From: Halobacteriovorax sp. JY17
GTDB taxonomy: Bacteria; Bdellovibrionota; Bacteriovoracia; Bacteriovoracales; Bacteriovoracaceae
Length of the DNA stretch: 64,000 nt
Direction of reading: 5' to 3'
NCBI RefSeq assembly: GCF_002753895.1
Contig: NZ_NJER01000001.1
Location: forward strand, 930,001-994,000
A program made the position numbers and the translations under genes. Below are positions 1 to 9,370 of the stretch, in pieces. Each line of letters starts with the position of its first letter. Positions within the stretch are counted from its first letter, which is position 1. The notes under the pieces are model-generated. The model saw only the letters and a program-made list of their open reading frames with translations. It was not told where the DNA came from and made no database searches.

Positions 1-1970
1 CTCAAACAATTACAACAACTCCATACGGACTCTTTAGAGAAACTGTTTCTCAGTGTGAGCAAAGATACACACAAGACGACACTTTCTCTGCCGGTCAGTC
101 TGGACAAGTATCACAGGCAAAACAAGTTTCAAGAGCAAAGAAGTATCTTAATGATCTTAAAGAACTTGAGTCTACTTTTGCAGCAACAATTGGAAATCAA
201 ATCTATGAATCAGTCATTAACTGTTCAGGTAGAACAGAGAAGACAAATACATGTTCTGCTGAAGGTATTTTTGACCAAGGTAGTGATGCTTTTTGTGTAA
301 AGCATGCGACGACTTGTTCTGGACGTGTTCAATCATGTTTCTCAGAAGCTAATACTCTTGTAGAAGCAAAGAAAGCTAAAATTAAATCTTACCAAGCAAC
401 TTATAATAAGAATGTAACGGCCCTTGTAGCTAGACAAGAAGCCTATCTTGCTCAAGTAAAAGCACAAGTTCTTGCTGATGCTGATTACTTAAAGAAGTAC
501 TTCCCTGGAGCAAACTTTAATTTCCCAGAAGGTCTATTTATTAAAATGCCAGAAAACTCTGAGAGTGAATTTGGTGTTGATCTTCTAGGTGGTGGATCAC
601 TAGATTTCCTAGCAAATCTTCCAGATCAAATTGCAAAACTTAAAGAAACGTTAAAAGAACAATCAGGAGAAATTACTGGTGTTGTAAATGATTATATTGC
701 TGCTCAAAAGGGAGCAATGGATACTCAAAAAGGAAAATGGGAAGCCCTTGCTTCAAATTGCTCTAATGCAGAAAATGGATATAGAGACTTTGTTAATGCA
801 CAAAATGCTCAACAGCAACAGACGCAACAAGAAAAAATGGGTGAAGTTGGTGAATTCTGTCAAAAGTACGAACAACTTGGAAACCTAAACCCAGCGGCCG
901 GTTGTGACGAATCAGACTACTCTGCAAAATCTCTCTACGAAACAGTAGGTGGAGTTGCAAACCATATCTCAAGTGAAGCTGAGTACGGAATCGCTGAATA
1001 TAGAAAGCTATGTGCGAGAGCAAATAATGAGAGAGAAAGAGGTACTGAGGACGATGATGATGAAGATAGGCCAAAGAGAATTTCTCAACTAGCGGAAGCT
1101 TGTAATGAGAATAATAATGACACTGAAGAAGTCATTGAAGACTTATCGAAGAAAGCAATCTCTTCTCTTCCTAGTGAATTTGCTAATCAAAAAAGTAAGA
1201 TTGAGAAATTTCTTCAATCAAATGATGATGATAGTTTAAGCAGTGCTGTTAAAAAGTCTAACTACTTTAAGAAAGTACTTGCTCCCCTAGCAAAGATCAC
1301 ATCGAAAGATGATTTTGAATCTCAAGAAGAGTTTAAAACTAGTATTCGTCAAGCTATACAGGGAAAGACAATCTCTGACGATAAAGTAGCGGAATATGCA
1401 AAAATAGCAAGAGACAATCAAACAAACTGTGACGGACTTGAGGGAGAAGAAGGAACTAAATGTAAGAATGTTTTTACTCTTACTGATGACAGGGCCCTCT
1501 TATCCTCCATTGCAGAAAAAGGTCTTATTGGAAATCTTGGACTTTCTGGAAAACTTAATAAAGATGATCTTAAAGTCACAGGTGGAGCAACAGGAAGTGT
1601 TAAGGAGAAACTAGAAGATATCCTAGATAAAGTAACAGACTCTAAAAAGAACTTTTGTAATGCTCATGAAAATGAAGCAATCCTAGCAGCAGTAAAAGAT
1701 TGTAAGAGCGATGACAAGTCGTCTTGTTTTAATAAGAAACTCGATTATCACCGTCAAGCAATGCAAGATTCGACAAAGAGTGCAGATAGAGCAATCGCAA
1801 GTATTACAGATAACTCTCTAGATGCAGAGTGGAAGAAAATTGGAGAAGTCACTGCGAATTCACAGTGCCAAGCGGCCGATGCAAGTCAAAGAAGTGCAGA
1901 AGGTCTATTTCAACAAATGCAAAATATCGGAGGAGCTGACTTTAGTGGTCAACTTGGCTTTGGAAAATAG
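1..1970 (+). CDS. 5'-truncated coiled-coil-rich protein, function unknown
   Basis: The reading frame is open from base 3 to the TAG at 1968-1970, about 655 codons. The gene therefore begins upstream of the window, and the ATG at 546 is internal. The product is polar and rich in Glu, Lys, Asn and Gln, with long predicted helical or coiled-coil stretches, an acidic Asp/Glu run near base 1050, and Cys residues scattered through it, including a cluster near bases 190-340. No known domain is recognised. Scattered cysteines and two downstream genes for envelope proteins suggest an exported protein, but the signal peptide, if any, lies outside the window. It is probably cotranscribed with the lipoprotein gene 18 bases downstream. 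Confidence 0.8.
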   Translation, partial: QTITTTPYGLFRETVSQCEQRYTQDDTFSAGQSGQVSQAKQVSRAKKYLNDLKELESTFAATIGNQIYESVINCSGRTEKTNTCSAEGIFDQGSDAFCVKHATTCSGRVQSCFSEANTLVEAKKAKIKSYQATYNKNVTALVARQEAYLAQVKAQVLADADYLKKYFPGANFNFPEGLFIKMPENSESEFGVDLLGGGSLDFLANLPDQIAKLKETLKEQSGEITGVVNDYIAAQKGAMDTQKGKWEALASNCSNAENGYRDFVNAQNAQQQQTQQEKMGEVGEFCQKYEQLGNLNPAAGCDESDYSAKSLYETVGGVANHISSEAEYGIAEYRKLCARANNERERGTEDDDDEDRPKRISQLAEACNENNNDTEEVIEDLSKKAISSLPSEFANQKSKIEKFLQSNDDDSLSSAVKKSNYFKKVLAPLAKITSKDDFESQEEFKTSIRQAIQGKTISDDKVAEYAKIARDNQTNCDGLEGEEGTKCKNVFTLTDDRALLSSIAEKGLIGNLGLSGKLNKDDLKVTGGATGSVKEKLEDILDKVTDSKKNFCNAHENEAILAAVKDCKSDDKSSCFNKKLDYHRQAMQDSTKSADRAIASITDNSLDAEWKKIGEVTANSQCQAADASQRSAEGLFQQMQNIGGADFSGQLGFGK

Positions 1971-1988
1971 TACGTTAACGGAAAATAC

Positions 1989-4394
1989 ATGGATGATTTA
2001 AAAAGAAACGGAACTTTCAATTTAAAAACAAGTAAGCGGACATTTAATTTGTCTGCTCTTGTCGTTTTTACACTACTTCTAACTTCTTGTGTTCCAAGCC
2101 AAAGTGGTGGAGGCAAGAGATCTGCTGGAGCAGCAGGTGTTGCTAATACTCCAGCTTCGGTGAATATAGGTTTTGGACGTGTTCTCCACGACAACCCTAT
2201 CATTCTTTCAGGAAACCCCGCTCTTGATCACACAGTAAACTTAAATAGTCTTCTTAAGACTCAACAAGATAAAGTAATCAACGCTCAGTACTTACAAAAG
2301 TCCTGTATTAATGATCCTCAATGCTTTGAAGTGAAAAAAGATAATATCTCACCACTCTACCAATCGACGAGTCAGAAATGGGCCTTTGATGCAAGCACAG
2401 TTGAGTTTGATCAAGTTCAAATGTTTACTCATATGGACTGGATGATTTCAAAGTACAATCTAGACTTAGGAACAACCTACTCTTCTTATTATGGACCTGG
2501 AGCTACTGGGCTTCCAACATCAATACCAATGAGTTTATTTAATAGTGGAGCGACTTGGGACTCCTCACCACTTAGAGGATATGCCCTCTGTGATGACCTT
2601 CCAAATAACGCCTTCTTTAGTCCATCAACTTACTCTATTTGCTTAGGGTTTGATGATCTCTATACGAATGTAAAATTTGTTCAAGACCCTACAACGCTCT
2701 ATCATGAACTAGGACATGCTCTTGTTCACAATGCGATGAACTTTAGAACAAGAGCAAGTGGAACTGTTGCTATCGAATCAAATCTTGGCTACTTTGCCTA
2801 TGACGAAGGTAAGGCAATCAACGAAGGTCTGGCCGACTTCTTTAGTTACTATATGACAGGACGTGCGCACATTGGAGAATGGGCCATGGGTAGGTTTTTA
2901 AAATTAAGTCGCCCAATGAGTGAAAGTGATGACCTCCACGCAACAGGAGTTAGTGAAACATCAGAAGGAAGACTTTCATATCCGACATACTTAAGTTACG
3001 ATCCAAATAACCCTGAAGAAAATGCTGAAGAAATACACTACGCAGGACAGATCATGTCACACTTTCTTGTGGCGTTTACAAAAGATCTTCAAAACGCATG
3101 CTCATTTGATAATAGTCATGCAAGAAGTTTTACTTTCAGACTCCTCATGGAAACAATGGCCTATCTTGGAGACTTTTCTTCATATGGAATAGAAGGCGCA
3201 GGAAGCTATGGTGTTAATCATACGCCTGAGAATGCGAAAGAATGGCTTCAAAAGAACAAGCCAGTTACTTTTAGAAGATTTGCTCAAACATTTGCTCGCT
3301 TCGTAAAAACTTCAGTGGCCACAGACTCTGCTCTATGTAATTTCAACTCTTACAATATTCAAAGATTAGAGCAATTACTAGATGACTACGGACTCCTTCT
3401 CTTTAAGAATTATGACATTAACGGAAGTAGATCACTTGCTGAATCCTTACAAAAAGTAGAAGAACTCAATAGACAAAAATCAGTTCTTATAAAAAAGAAT
3501 CAAGTGATTGTAGACAATAGAGCTGGAAAATCCACCGCCTTTATCTTTGATAGCTATACAGATATGAACGCTGCGGCCAAGAGTTTAACAAATGGCTTTA
3601 TTGACGGTTCGCTAAGTAATACTATTTTTGAAAATGGAAACTTAAAATATAATAATGGTAATGGACAAATTAGTCCGGGAGAACTCGTCGGAGTATTACT
3701 AAATCTCTACAATAATTCCAATAGTACAATGGCAGGACTTAGAATTCTCGCCAACGACTGGGATCACATGCAAGATGGTAAGCCTTGTAATAATTTAAGT
3801 GATAATTTTCCTAGCACAAGCCAAGGAGGAGTCACTCCTTCTACTCACCCTGGTTGCGCCCAAGAAGCACTAGATAATGGAGTCGGTGTTTTAGATAATC
3901 AAACAGTCGAACCTGTTTGCTTCTTTCAAGATACTCAAGATGATGCTGCCGTTTGGGTAAACCAAGAAACTTTTATGAATTCAAAAGCTATTGAGGCAAC
4001 TGAGTGCTTAGGTGGTTCAAGTGAAACAAAAGACTGCCTAATCAGAGCGCCAAAAGGTGCTGACGTTGCTTGGTACTCAAGACTTGATCCAAAGAAGACA
4101 TGGGCCGAGTCTCTAGTCGATAGCGATGGAGACAATGAATTTAAGGCCAGCAATATCTTCTTCCTAGAAGTTAGCCCTTCTGTTCCTCCAGGAACAACAG
4201 TGAATTGTAGACTAAGAGTCGCTTTCACAAATTGTGAAGACTGTCACAACAAAGGAACTGAGGATACAGGAAATACCTACTCTCCAAATGTAAACACTCC
4301 ATTTGAACAAGTTGGAGACGAGTATAAAGACTATAAATATTCTGGAGCTGATCCATTTAAAATTATTAACTTCCAATTTACGGTAATTGATTAA
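1989..4394 (+). CDS. Putative zinc metalloprotease lipoprotein (HExxH)
   Basis: 801 residues. The N-terminus has a basic stretch, a hydrophobic segment and a lipobox (LLTSC, Cys34), so it is a predicted outer-membrane or surface lipoprotein. A zinc-protease motif HELGH lies at residues 239-243, and an EGLADFF segment about 36 residues later (Glu279) is placed like the third zinc ligand of gluzincin-type peptidases. This supports peptidase activity, but no named family is recognised. A single CxxCH motif (Cys749-His753) lies near the C-terminus and could be a heme-attachment site or chance. The gene ends in TAATG, overlapping the next start by one base, so the two are translationally coupled. 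The substrate is unknown; surface or prey protein degradation is an inference. Confidence 0.75.
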   Translation: MDDLKRNGTFNLKTSKRTFNLSALVVFTLLLTSCVPSQSGGGKRSAGAAGVANTPASVNIGFGRVLHDNPIILSGNPALDHTVNLNSLLKTQQDKVINAQYLQKSCINDPQCFEVKKDNISPLYQSTSQKWAFDASTVEFDQVQMFTHMDWMISKYNLDLGTTYSSYYGPGATGLPTSIPMSLFNSGATWDSSPLRGYALCDDLPNNAFFSPSTYSICLGFDDLYTNVKFVQDPTTLYHELGHALVHNAMNFRTRASGTVAIESNLGYFAYDEGKAINEGLADFFSYYMTGRAHIGEWAMGRFLKLSRPMSESDDLHATGVSETSEGRLSYPTYLSYDPNNPEENAEEIHYAGQIMSHFLVAFTKDLQNACSFDNSHARSFTFRLLMETMAYLGDFSSYGIEGAGSYGVNHTPENAKEWLQKNKPVTFRRFAQTFARFVKTSVATDSALCNFNSYNIQRLEQLLDDYGLLLFKNYDINGSRSLAESLQKVEELNRQKSVLIKKNQVIVDNRAGKSTAFIFDSYTDMNAAAKSLTNGFIDGSLSNTIFENGNLKYNNGNGQISPGELVGVLLNLYNNSNSTMAGLRILANDWDHMQDGKPCNNLSDNFPSTSQGGVTPSTHPGCAQEALDNGVGVLDNQTVEPVCFFQDTQDDAAVWVNQETFMNSKAIEATECLGGSSETKDCLIRAPKGADVAWYSRLDPKKTWAESLVDSDGDNEFKASNIFFLEVSPSVPPGTTVNCRLRVAFTNCEDCHNKGTEDTGNTYSPNVNTPFEQVGDEYKDYKYSGADPFKIINFQFTVID

Positions 4395-4972
4395 TGAAAA
4401 TTTTTAAAATTATTCTCTTTATTACAATCTTCTCTGTCCCAGTGTATTTAACTGTTAAATTCATGACTCATAATGAAGATAAGAATTGGCAGACTTATTA
4501 TAAATCCCCTCAAGGAGTCAATGTTCATAGAACAACAAATAGAGAAAAGAAGAAAGCTCGTATCGTTGCAGAAGTTGAACCTAAGAATCAAAGAACACCT
4601 GCTTCAATACCAAGGCCTAAAGACTCTAAAACTAATAGAATTATTCTTGGAAAGATTACTAAGAATACAATCTACTTAAATAGACCAAATACAGATTGGA
4701 AGAGACTTTATGCAAATGATCTTCTAAGTAAGTTAGATCCTGATAGTAAAGTTCTCATAAAAAAGAATAGTGGAATGATAAGAGTCATTGCAGGTAAAGC
4801 TACCTATATAGAGCAAGTTCAAGTAAGTATTCAAAAGGATAAAGACTCTCCACCAAATAGTTTTGAAGCACAAGTTGATGCTCAGACAGGTAAGCAATTA
4901 TCCGTTTGGAATAGAACGAACTTTGAATATGGTGGGAATGGTTTTTCGATTAAAAAGAAACTAGACCCATAA
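4394..4972 (+). CDS. Membrane-anchored protein with PepSY/FTP-like C-terminus
   Basis: 192 residues. Residues 5-24 form one hydrophobic segment, either a signal anchor or an uncleaved signal peptide. A basic linker follows, then a C-terminal region ending in VDAQTGKQLSVWN. That ending resembles the last strand of PepSY/FTP propeptide domains, which commonly act as intramolecular chaperones or inhibitors of zinc proteases. The start overlaps the stop of the HExxH lipoprotein by one base, which makes a protease-and-inhibitor pair plausible. The PepSY match is by eye and moderate. The stop codon sits in the loop of a terminator hairpin used by the convergent gene. Confidence 0.6.
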   Translation: MKIFKIILFITIFSVPVYLTVKFMTHNEDKNWQTYYKSPQGVNVHRTTNREKKKARIVAEVEPKNQRTPASIPRPKDSKTNRIILGKITKNTIYLNRPNTDWKRLYANDLLSKLDPDSKVLIKKNSGMIRVIAGKATYIEQVQVSIQKDKDSPPNSFEAQVDAQTGKQLSVWNRTNFEYGGNGFSIKKKLDP

Positions 4973-4980
4973 GGGTCTAG
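4951..4980 (-). terminator. Rho-independent terminator of the beta-barrel gene
   Basis: A perfect 8-bp stem, CTAGACCC and GGGTCTAG, with a 4-base loop lies at 4961-4980. On the minus strand it is followed by TTTCTTTTTA. It lies 14 bases past the stop of the minus-strand gene and overlaps the 3' end of the plus-strand gene. Confidence 0.85.
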
Positions 4981-4993
4981 CTGTGAAATAAAA

Positions 4994-5602
4994 TTATAGA
5001 TCAAGAGGTAGAGACACACCAAGCACAACTTCATTTGAACTATAGTCGGCCGATGTTTCAGTTCCAGCACTAACATTCTTATATTTATCAAGTTCAATCA
5101 TTCTAAATTCAACATTTAAACTTACAAATGGAAGCCCTGTGAAACCAACACCTAGAGTTGTTGTATTACCACTTAGCTCATCATTAGCAGCACCAATCCA
5201 AGTACCATTCTTATCCAATTCCCACTTTGTATTAAAAGTATAACCAACGTAAGCTCTTAGTAAAATTGGCAGTTCATAACCAATGAAAGCGCCAATTTCA
5301 GTTCCTGAATAATCTTGATCAGTTCCACTATTGGCCCATACTCCACCACCGGAGTGCTTATCGTAACTAAGAGATCCAGAAGTCTTTCTATATTCTAGTC
5401 CACCCATGAACCCAAGCGCCGTATAACCAAGCCTTGCTCCAAATTGAGGGCCTGTGTACTTATTGTCAGCAGTCTGAGCACCAGATACATACTCACCAGA
5501 ACCGATACCAAAGCCAAGAAATGGTTCAACGAGAACGCCTGCAAATGATTGTGATGTAAAAAGTAGTAAGGAAAAAAGGGAAATAATTTTGATATTTTTC
5601 AT
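4994..5602 (-). CDS. Outer-membrane beta-barrel protein (OMP_b-brl type)
   Basis: 202 residues with a clear signal peptide (cut near SFAG). Alternating hydrophobic and polar strands follow, rich in Gly, Tyr and aromatic residues, and the last residues (LGVSLPLDL) look like a terminal beta strand. This is the pattern of small 8-stranded outer-membrane barrels. It has a strong ribosome site (GGAGGA) just before the ATG. The leader has an inverted repeat, GGTCCA-5-TGGACC, around 5626-5642. Its role is unknown; it is probably a porin-like or structural surface protein. It is transcribed alone and ends at a good terminator. Confidence 0.75.
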   Translation of the reverse strand: MKNIKIISLFSLLLFTSQSFAGVLVEPFLGFGIGSGEYVSGAQTADNKYTGPQFGARLGYTALGFMGGLEYRKTSGSLSYDKHSGGGVWANSGTDQDYSGTEIGAFIGYELPILLRAYVGYTFNTKWELDKNGTWIGAANDELSGNTTTLGVGFTGLPFVSLNVEFRMIELDKYKNVSAGTETSADYSSNEVVLGVSLPLDL

Positions 5603-5764
5603 ATATCCTCCATAAATTATTTACTGGTCCAAACCGTGGACCTTTTGTGTTTATTATGACAAATAACTTCAATCTAATTGAGTCATTTGTAAATTCTTCA
5701 ATTAGTGAACAATCTTTATCCATTATAGTATAAATCACAGAAATATCTATAGAAAGGAAATAAA

Positions 5765-6235
5765 ATGAAGTACTTAGTTAGCTTATCCCTATTATTAAGT
5801 CTTAATACAAATGCTCTGAAATTTGAAATAATTGATTCTTGTTCAAAGAAGCCTGTATTTGAAACAATAGTTACAGATAGTTACCCGACAGTAGGTAAAT
5901 TAAGTTTAGAAGTCCTTGCAAAAAATAATATACAAAATCTCTCAAGTGATTATGGAATCTCACAACTTATGAACTCTCCTATTGGATTAGACGCCATGGA
6001 GATCTTAAGCGACACACTTATGCGCTCACACGGTTGGTGCTACTCTGTCGATGGACAAGTTCCAGAGCTTCTTATGAATGAATTAGAACTTACAGGACAT
6101 GAAAAAGTCGTCACATGGTTTATGGGCTACTCAACATATATCGGTAACCCACAAACAGGAGAGGCCATCTGGGAAGGTCAATGCGTACCAAGTAACTCAC
6201 TTCCAGTTGCTCCTTTTCCTGAGCTTTGTGAGTAG
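5765..6235 (+). CDS. Exported DUF4430-like protein
   Basis: 156 residues with an N-terminal signal peptide (cleavage near NTNA). The middle contains GWCYSVDGQVPELLMNELEL followed by a hydrophobic strand. This matches the core of DUF4430 (transcobalamin C-terminal-like) domains, in which a W-x-Y-x-V-N/D-G motif precedes a tetrapyrrole- or ligand-binding strand. It has Cys residues that could form disulfides. It is a single-gene unit with an AAAGGAA ribosome site. It could bind a small ligand in the periplasm; nothing nearby indicates which. Confidence 0.6.
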   Translation: MKYLVSLSLLLSLNTNALKFEIIDSCSKKPVFETIVTDSYPTVGKLSLEVLAKNNIQNLSSDYGISQLMNSPIGLDAMEILSDTLMRSHGWCYSVDGQVPELLMNELELTGHEKVVTWFMGYSTYIGNPQTGEAIWEGQCVPSNSLPVAPFPELCE

Positions 6236-6244
6236 TGATAAGAA

Positions 6245-7618
6245 TTAGAGTAGAATATTTTCCACCTTCTTTCGACAATTCTTACCATTTAAGGAGAAGA
6301 GTTTCCCTAGGATACTCTTCCCATCATACTTCTTATCAACAAGAGAAATATTGAGCTTATTAGCATAGAACTGAACCCCTTCAATCTTACAATTTTCTAT
6401 TGAGCCCACGAGAAGTTTCCTTCTCTCTTCATTATTCAAAGAGCTATTAAAGTATTCCATGAGTGATCTAGCTCCATAGTAAGTAGCAAGCTTTGACACT
6501 TCGAAATAACCACACTCACTCTTATCTTTTAAGACCCTCTTGCAAATCTCAGAAGTCATCTCTTCCCTATTAGAAGCAGTGATTCCTTTTAAAATTTCTA
6601 ATTTATCACTTTCAACTGTCCAAGAGACCAACATTTTATCAGTAAACCAATTCATTTTGGCCTCTATATAATCACGACTCCTAATTTTCTCAATACTCTC
6701 TTTAGTATTCTCACTTTTATAAAGCTTATTAATAGAATTCTCATGTCCTACAAGTCTTTCATAGATGAGATAAGAATTATAATTATTAGAGCTATTTAAA
6801 TAAGAGAGATAAACTGTTACGACTGCAAGAGGTAGAAATATGAGGACACCTTTCAATAAGGGAAGAATATTCATTTCAAGTTGACCATGAACAATCTTCC
6901 CCGATTCGTGCTCATCAAAGGTCATCTCATTTAAAATATATTTTCTAAGAAAGAAAATATCTATGGAAAGAAATATTCCAATAAAGAAGGCTGGTGAGTC
7001 TATAAAACTTGTAATTTGAACCAAGGTTTCTTTATTTAAGAGAAATACTAAAGCAGAAGATAAAGTAATAATTATTGAAAAAATAAATATTAAAAATAAA
7101 ACCAACACTAATATCTTTTTAAGCAGTGACTTCAAAGGTGACTCAAATCTTCTTAGATCAATATCAATAACTTTATAGGCATACGGAATAGATAAGAGAA
7201 ATACTAACTGAAGAAATAGTAGCGGGATATACGCCATTAATTCAAGCGCAGAAGTTACCTCAAAAAGAAAAATATTTGCGACCGCCGACACAGCAGCAAT
7301 AATTAGGGAGTAATCAATAAGATTAAAAACAAAGCTAATGGAAAACTTCTCTAAACTAGTTAATGGAAAACTATCAACGACCAGGGGGGGGATTCCATTA
7401 ATTTTAAACAAGAAAATCCTTGAAGACTTCGCAATTACAGCTAGATCAAGAATAAGAAATAATATAACCCAAATTCCAAAGAACGTTGAACCAAAGAAGA
7501 ACATAAAAGGAGTAAATAAAATCAATGAACCAAGAAATAATATAAATCTATCTAGATAGACCCTCTTATTATCTCTAAGTCTTTCAAGAATAATATTTCT
7601 TACTAGATTACGGTTCAT
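6245..7618 (-). CDS. ABC transporter membrane protein with C-terminal soluble domain
   Basis: 457 residues. The first half has about six to seven hydrophobic segments, including residues 24-66, 85-125, 130-150 and 165-195, with two more near 210 and 255. About 170 mostly soluble, charged residues follow. The start overlaps the end of the upstream ATPase gene by 11 bases, so the pair is translated together and the protein is very likely the permease half of an ABC-2-like exporter. No substrate can be assigned. The long C-terminal extension is not typical of short ABC-2 permeases and may be a periplasmic or cytoplasmic accessory domain. Confidence 0.65.
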   Translation of the reverse strand: MNRNLVRNIILERLRDNKRVYLDRFILFLGSLILFTPFMFFFGSTFFGIWVILFLILDLAVIAKSSRIFLFKINGIPPLVVDSFPLTSLEKFSISFVFNLIDYSLIIAAVSAVANIFLFEVTSALELMAYIPLLFLQLVFLLSIPYAYKVIDIDLRRFESPLKSLLKKILVLVLFLIFIFSIIITLSSALVFLLNKETLVQITSFIDSPAFFIGIFLSIDIFFLRKYILNEMTFDEHESGKIVHGQLEMNILPLLKGVLIFLPLAVVTVYLSYLNSSNNYNSYLIYERLVGHENSINKLYKSENTKESIEKIRSRDYIEAKMNWFTDKMLVSWTVESDKLEILKGITASNREEMTSEICKRVLKDKSECGYFEVSKLATYYGARSLMEYFNSSLNNEERRKLLVGSIENCKIEGVQFYANKLNISLVDKKYDGKSILGKLFSLNGKNCRKKVENILL

Positions 7619-8252
7619 AAGTTTTAATCTCTTTATTCTTTACGCAGTAAACATTGTCAGCGTTGATTTCAGATTCGTCAGGAATATTCGTGGCCATTAA
7701 AATACCTCTCCCCTCTCTTGCCTCCTCAATTAAGACATTTGTAAAATCTTTTCGGCATAAGGGATCTAATACAGCAGTAACCTCATCTATCAATAAGAGT
7801 TCAGCATTTGAACTTACCCCTGCAACAAGTTGGATTCGGCAAGCTTGACCAAGAGAGAGTTCACTTACACAAGTGCTTCTACTAAGCTCAAAGAGATCAA
7901 GAAGTTTTTCTTCTTTCTCTAAACTATAGCCTGGGTAGAGAAGTTTATAGAGATTTAAAATGAAGTGAATCGATGCGTTCTTATCATAGTTTATAAGATG
8001 GGACATGAAGTATAAGTTCTTTCTAACCTCTATTTTATTGTTTTTTGGATTAAGGCCTAAGACTTTAATTTCTCCCTGTGTAGGTGTTCGATGACCTAAG
8101 AGCAAGTGAATAAGAGTACTCTTTCCACAACCATTCTTTCCAAGAAGAACATTGAACTCTCCTTTTGAAATATTAAAGTTTGTGGACTCAAAAATCTCTC
8201 CACCCATGGGGTATTTATAACTAAGGTCTTTAATAGAGACGAGACTCGACAT
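7608..8252 (-). CDS. ABC transporter ATP-binding protein
   Basis: 214 residues, a single nucleotide-binding domain. The Walker A motif is GKNGCGKST (about residues 38-46), the signature is LSLGQ, and Walker B is LLIDEV followed by a D-loop-like segment. Length and motif order fit a CcmA/export-type ATPase. The ribosome site GGAG precedes the ATG. It overlaps the downstream permease gene by 11 bases, so together they form a two-gene transporter operon. The H-loop region is weakly conserved: the usual His after Walker B appears replaced in the segment MATNIPDE. The substrate is unknown. Confidence 0.88.
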   Translation of the reverse strand: MSSLVSIKDLSYKYPMGGEIFESTNFNISKGEFNVLLGKNGCGKSTLIHLLLGHRTPTQGEIKVLGLNPKNNKIEVRKNLYFMSHLINYDKNASIHFILNLYKLLYPGYSLEKEEKLLDLFELSRSTCVSELSLGQACRIQLVAGVSSNAELLLIDEVTAVLDPLCRKDFTNVLIEEAREGRGILMATNIPDESEINADNVYCVKNKEIKTYEP

Positions 8253-8361
8253 AGGGAAAACTCCAAAGGTTCTCCCTATCCTAATACAAAGAAATTTATA
8301 TTTAAATTTTAGGTACTTATGACAGTCCCCAGTGCCAAGTTATTGAGTTTTTGATAGATAT

Positions 8362-9309
8362 CTAGTTAACTTCATCATCACTAATTTTCTTGAATAAACT
8401 AAAATTAATGTACTGACTAGATCCCTCTTTCTTTAATATTGAAAACTCTCCTCTATCTTCAAACTCAATATCTAACTTTAAGATCTTTTTACTATTCTCT
8501 AGCAGAAGATCTAATCTATTCTTAGTAATTAAATATGAACCCTTAACAATACTACCGTCATTTAATTCAACTTCAATATCTTTTGAGCTTTTAAAGTTTA
8601 ATGAAGAAATACTAACACTCTCAGTTGAAAAATGCCCTCTCCACTTACCAATGATTATACTTGGAATGAGTTCTGAATAATCTTTCACTCCTTCAATAAA
8701 GTAAGAGCAATTCTTATATTGAGTGGTTTTTTTATCAACTCCATTCTCATCTTTTTCAGTAAATGAATTCTTCTTTGCAATACTCCACTTAGTCTGAAAA
8801 GGATCCTTAAAGTAGACCGTTTCTTCTTTAGAAATGTTATCTTCTTTACCATTGTAAATACTAGAAACGAGCGAAATAACTCCCTCTTCATATTTATACT
8901 CATCTTCCAAAGTATACTTTTCCTTAATTTCTTCTCCACTCTCAGGCTGAAGAGACAATTCACCTATAACCTTATGTAATAAGTTTCCATTTGAAAGTGG
9001 TACATACTCAACTTCAATTTTATCTTCAAATAGTGATCTCCGAGGATAGAAGGTTGCTGAACTACTACGGATAGATCTTAAACCTTCTTCACTCCAATTG
9101 ATGCTCGATTTACCAGAAGAACTTCCATGAATCTCGGTCCATTCTCCAGATTCGTTACGGTAAACGGTCTTATGTAAGCACTCATAATTAACAACTTGAT
9201 TTTTTCCACGTTCATACTTATTAAACCAATCTACCATATTAGTAACACTTGCCCCCATGGAAGAATGACTAATTGAAAGTATCGTTAAAGCTAAAATAGA
9301 AGACTTCAT
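8362..9309 (-). CDS. Exported protein of unknown function
   Basis: 315 residues. A signal peptide is evident (cut near SMGA). The mature part is mainly short beta strands with charged turns, including a Lys/Glu-rich middle, and two Cys residues (CLHKT and KNCSYF). The C-terminal third (IIIGKWRGHF onward) looks like a small beta-barrel or lipocalin-like fold of the kind seen at the end of many secreted bacterial proteins. This is only a visual impression. It has its own GGAG ribosome site. No family is recognised. Confidence 0.6.
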   Translation of the reverse strand: MKSSILALTILSISHSSMGASVTNMVDWFNKYERGKNQVVNYECLHKTVYRNESGEWTEIHGSSSGKSSINWSEEGLRSIRSSSATFYPRRSLFEDKIEVEYVPLSNGNLLHKVIGELSLQPESGEEIKEKYTLEDEYKYEEGVISLVSSIYNGKEDNISKEETVYFKDPFQTKWSIAKKNSFTEKDENGVDKKTTQYKNCSYFIEGVKDYSELIPSIIIGKWRGHFSTESVSISSLNFKSSKDIEVELNDGSIVKGSYLITKNRLDLLLENSKKILKLDIEFEDRGEFSILKKEGSSQYINFSLFKKISDDEVN

Positions 9310-9370
9310 ATTTTCTCCATATAGGTAATATTTGAGACTGTAACAGTTGTAAATAATACAACCGAGTATT

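Noticed and set aside
4236-4250. CxxCH near the end of the HExxH lipoprotein as a cytochrome c site
   Set aside because: It is a single motif without the surrounding fold or a Met ligand that can be seen; it is kept only as an oddity.
9346-9362. Inverted repeat GTTGTA-AATAA-TACAAC between two minus-strand genes
   Set aside because: The arms are only AT-rich 6-mers and no T tract follows on the minus strand; it could be chance, so neither terminator nor operator is claimed.
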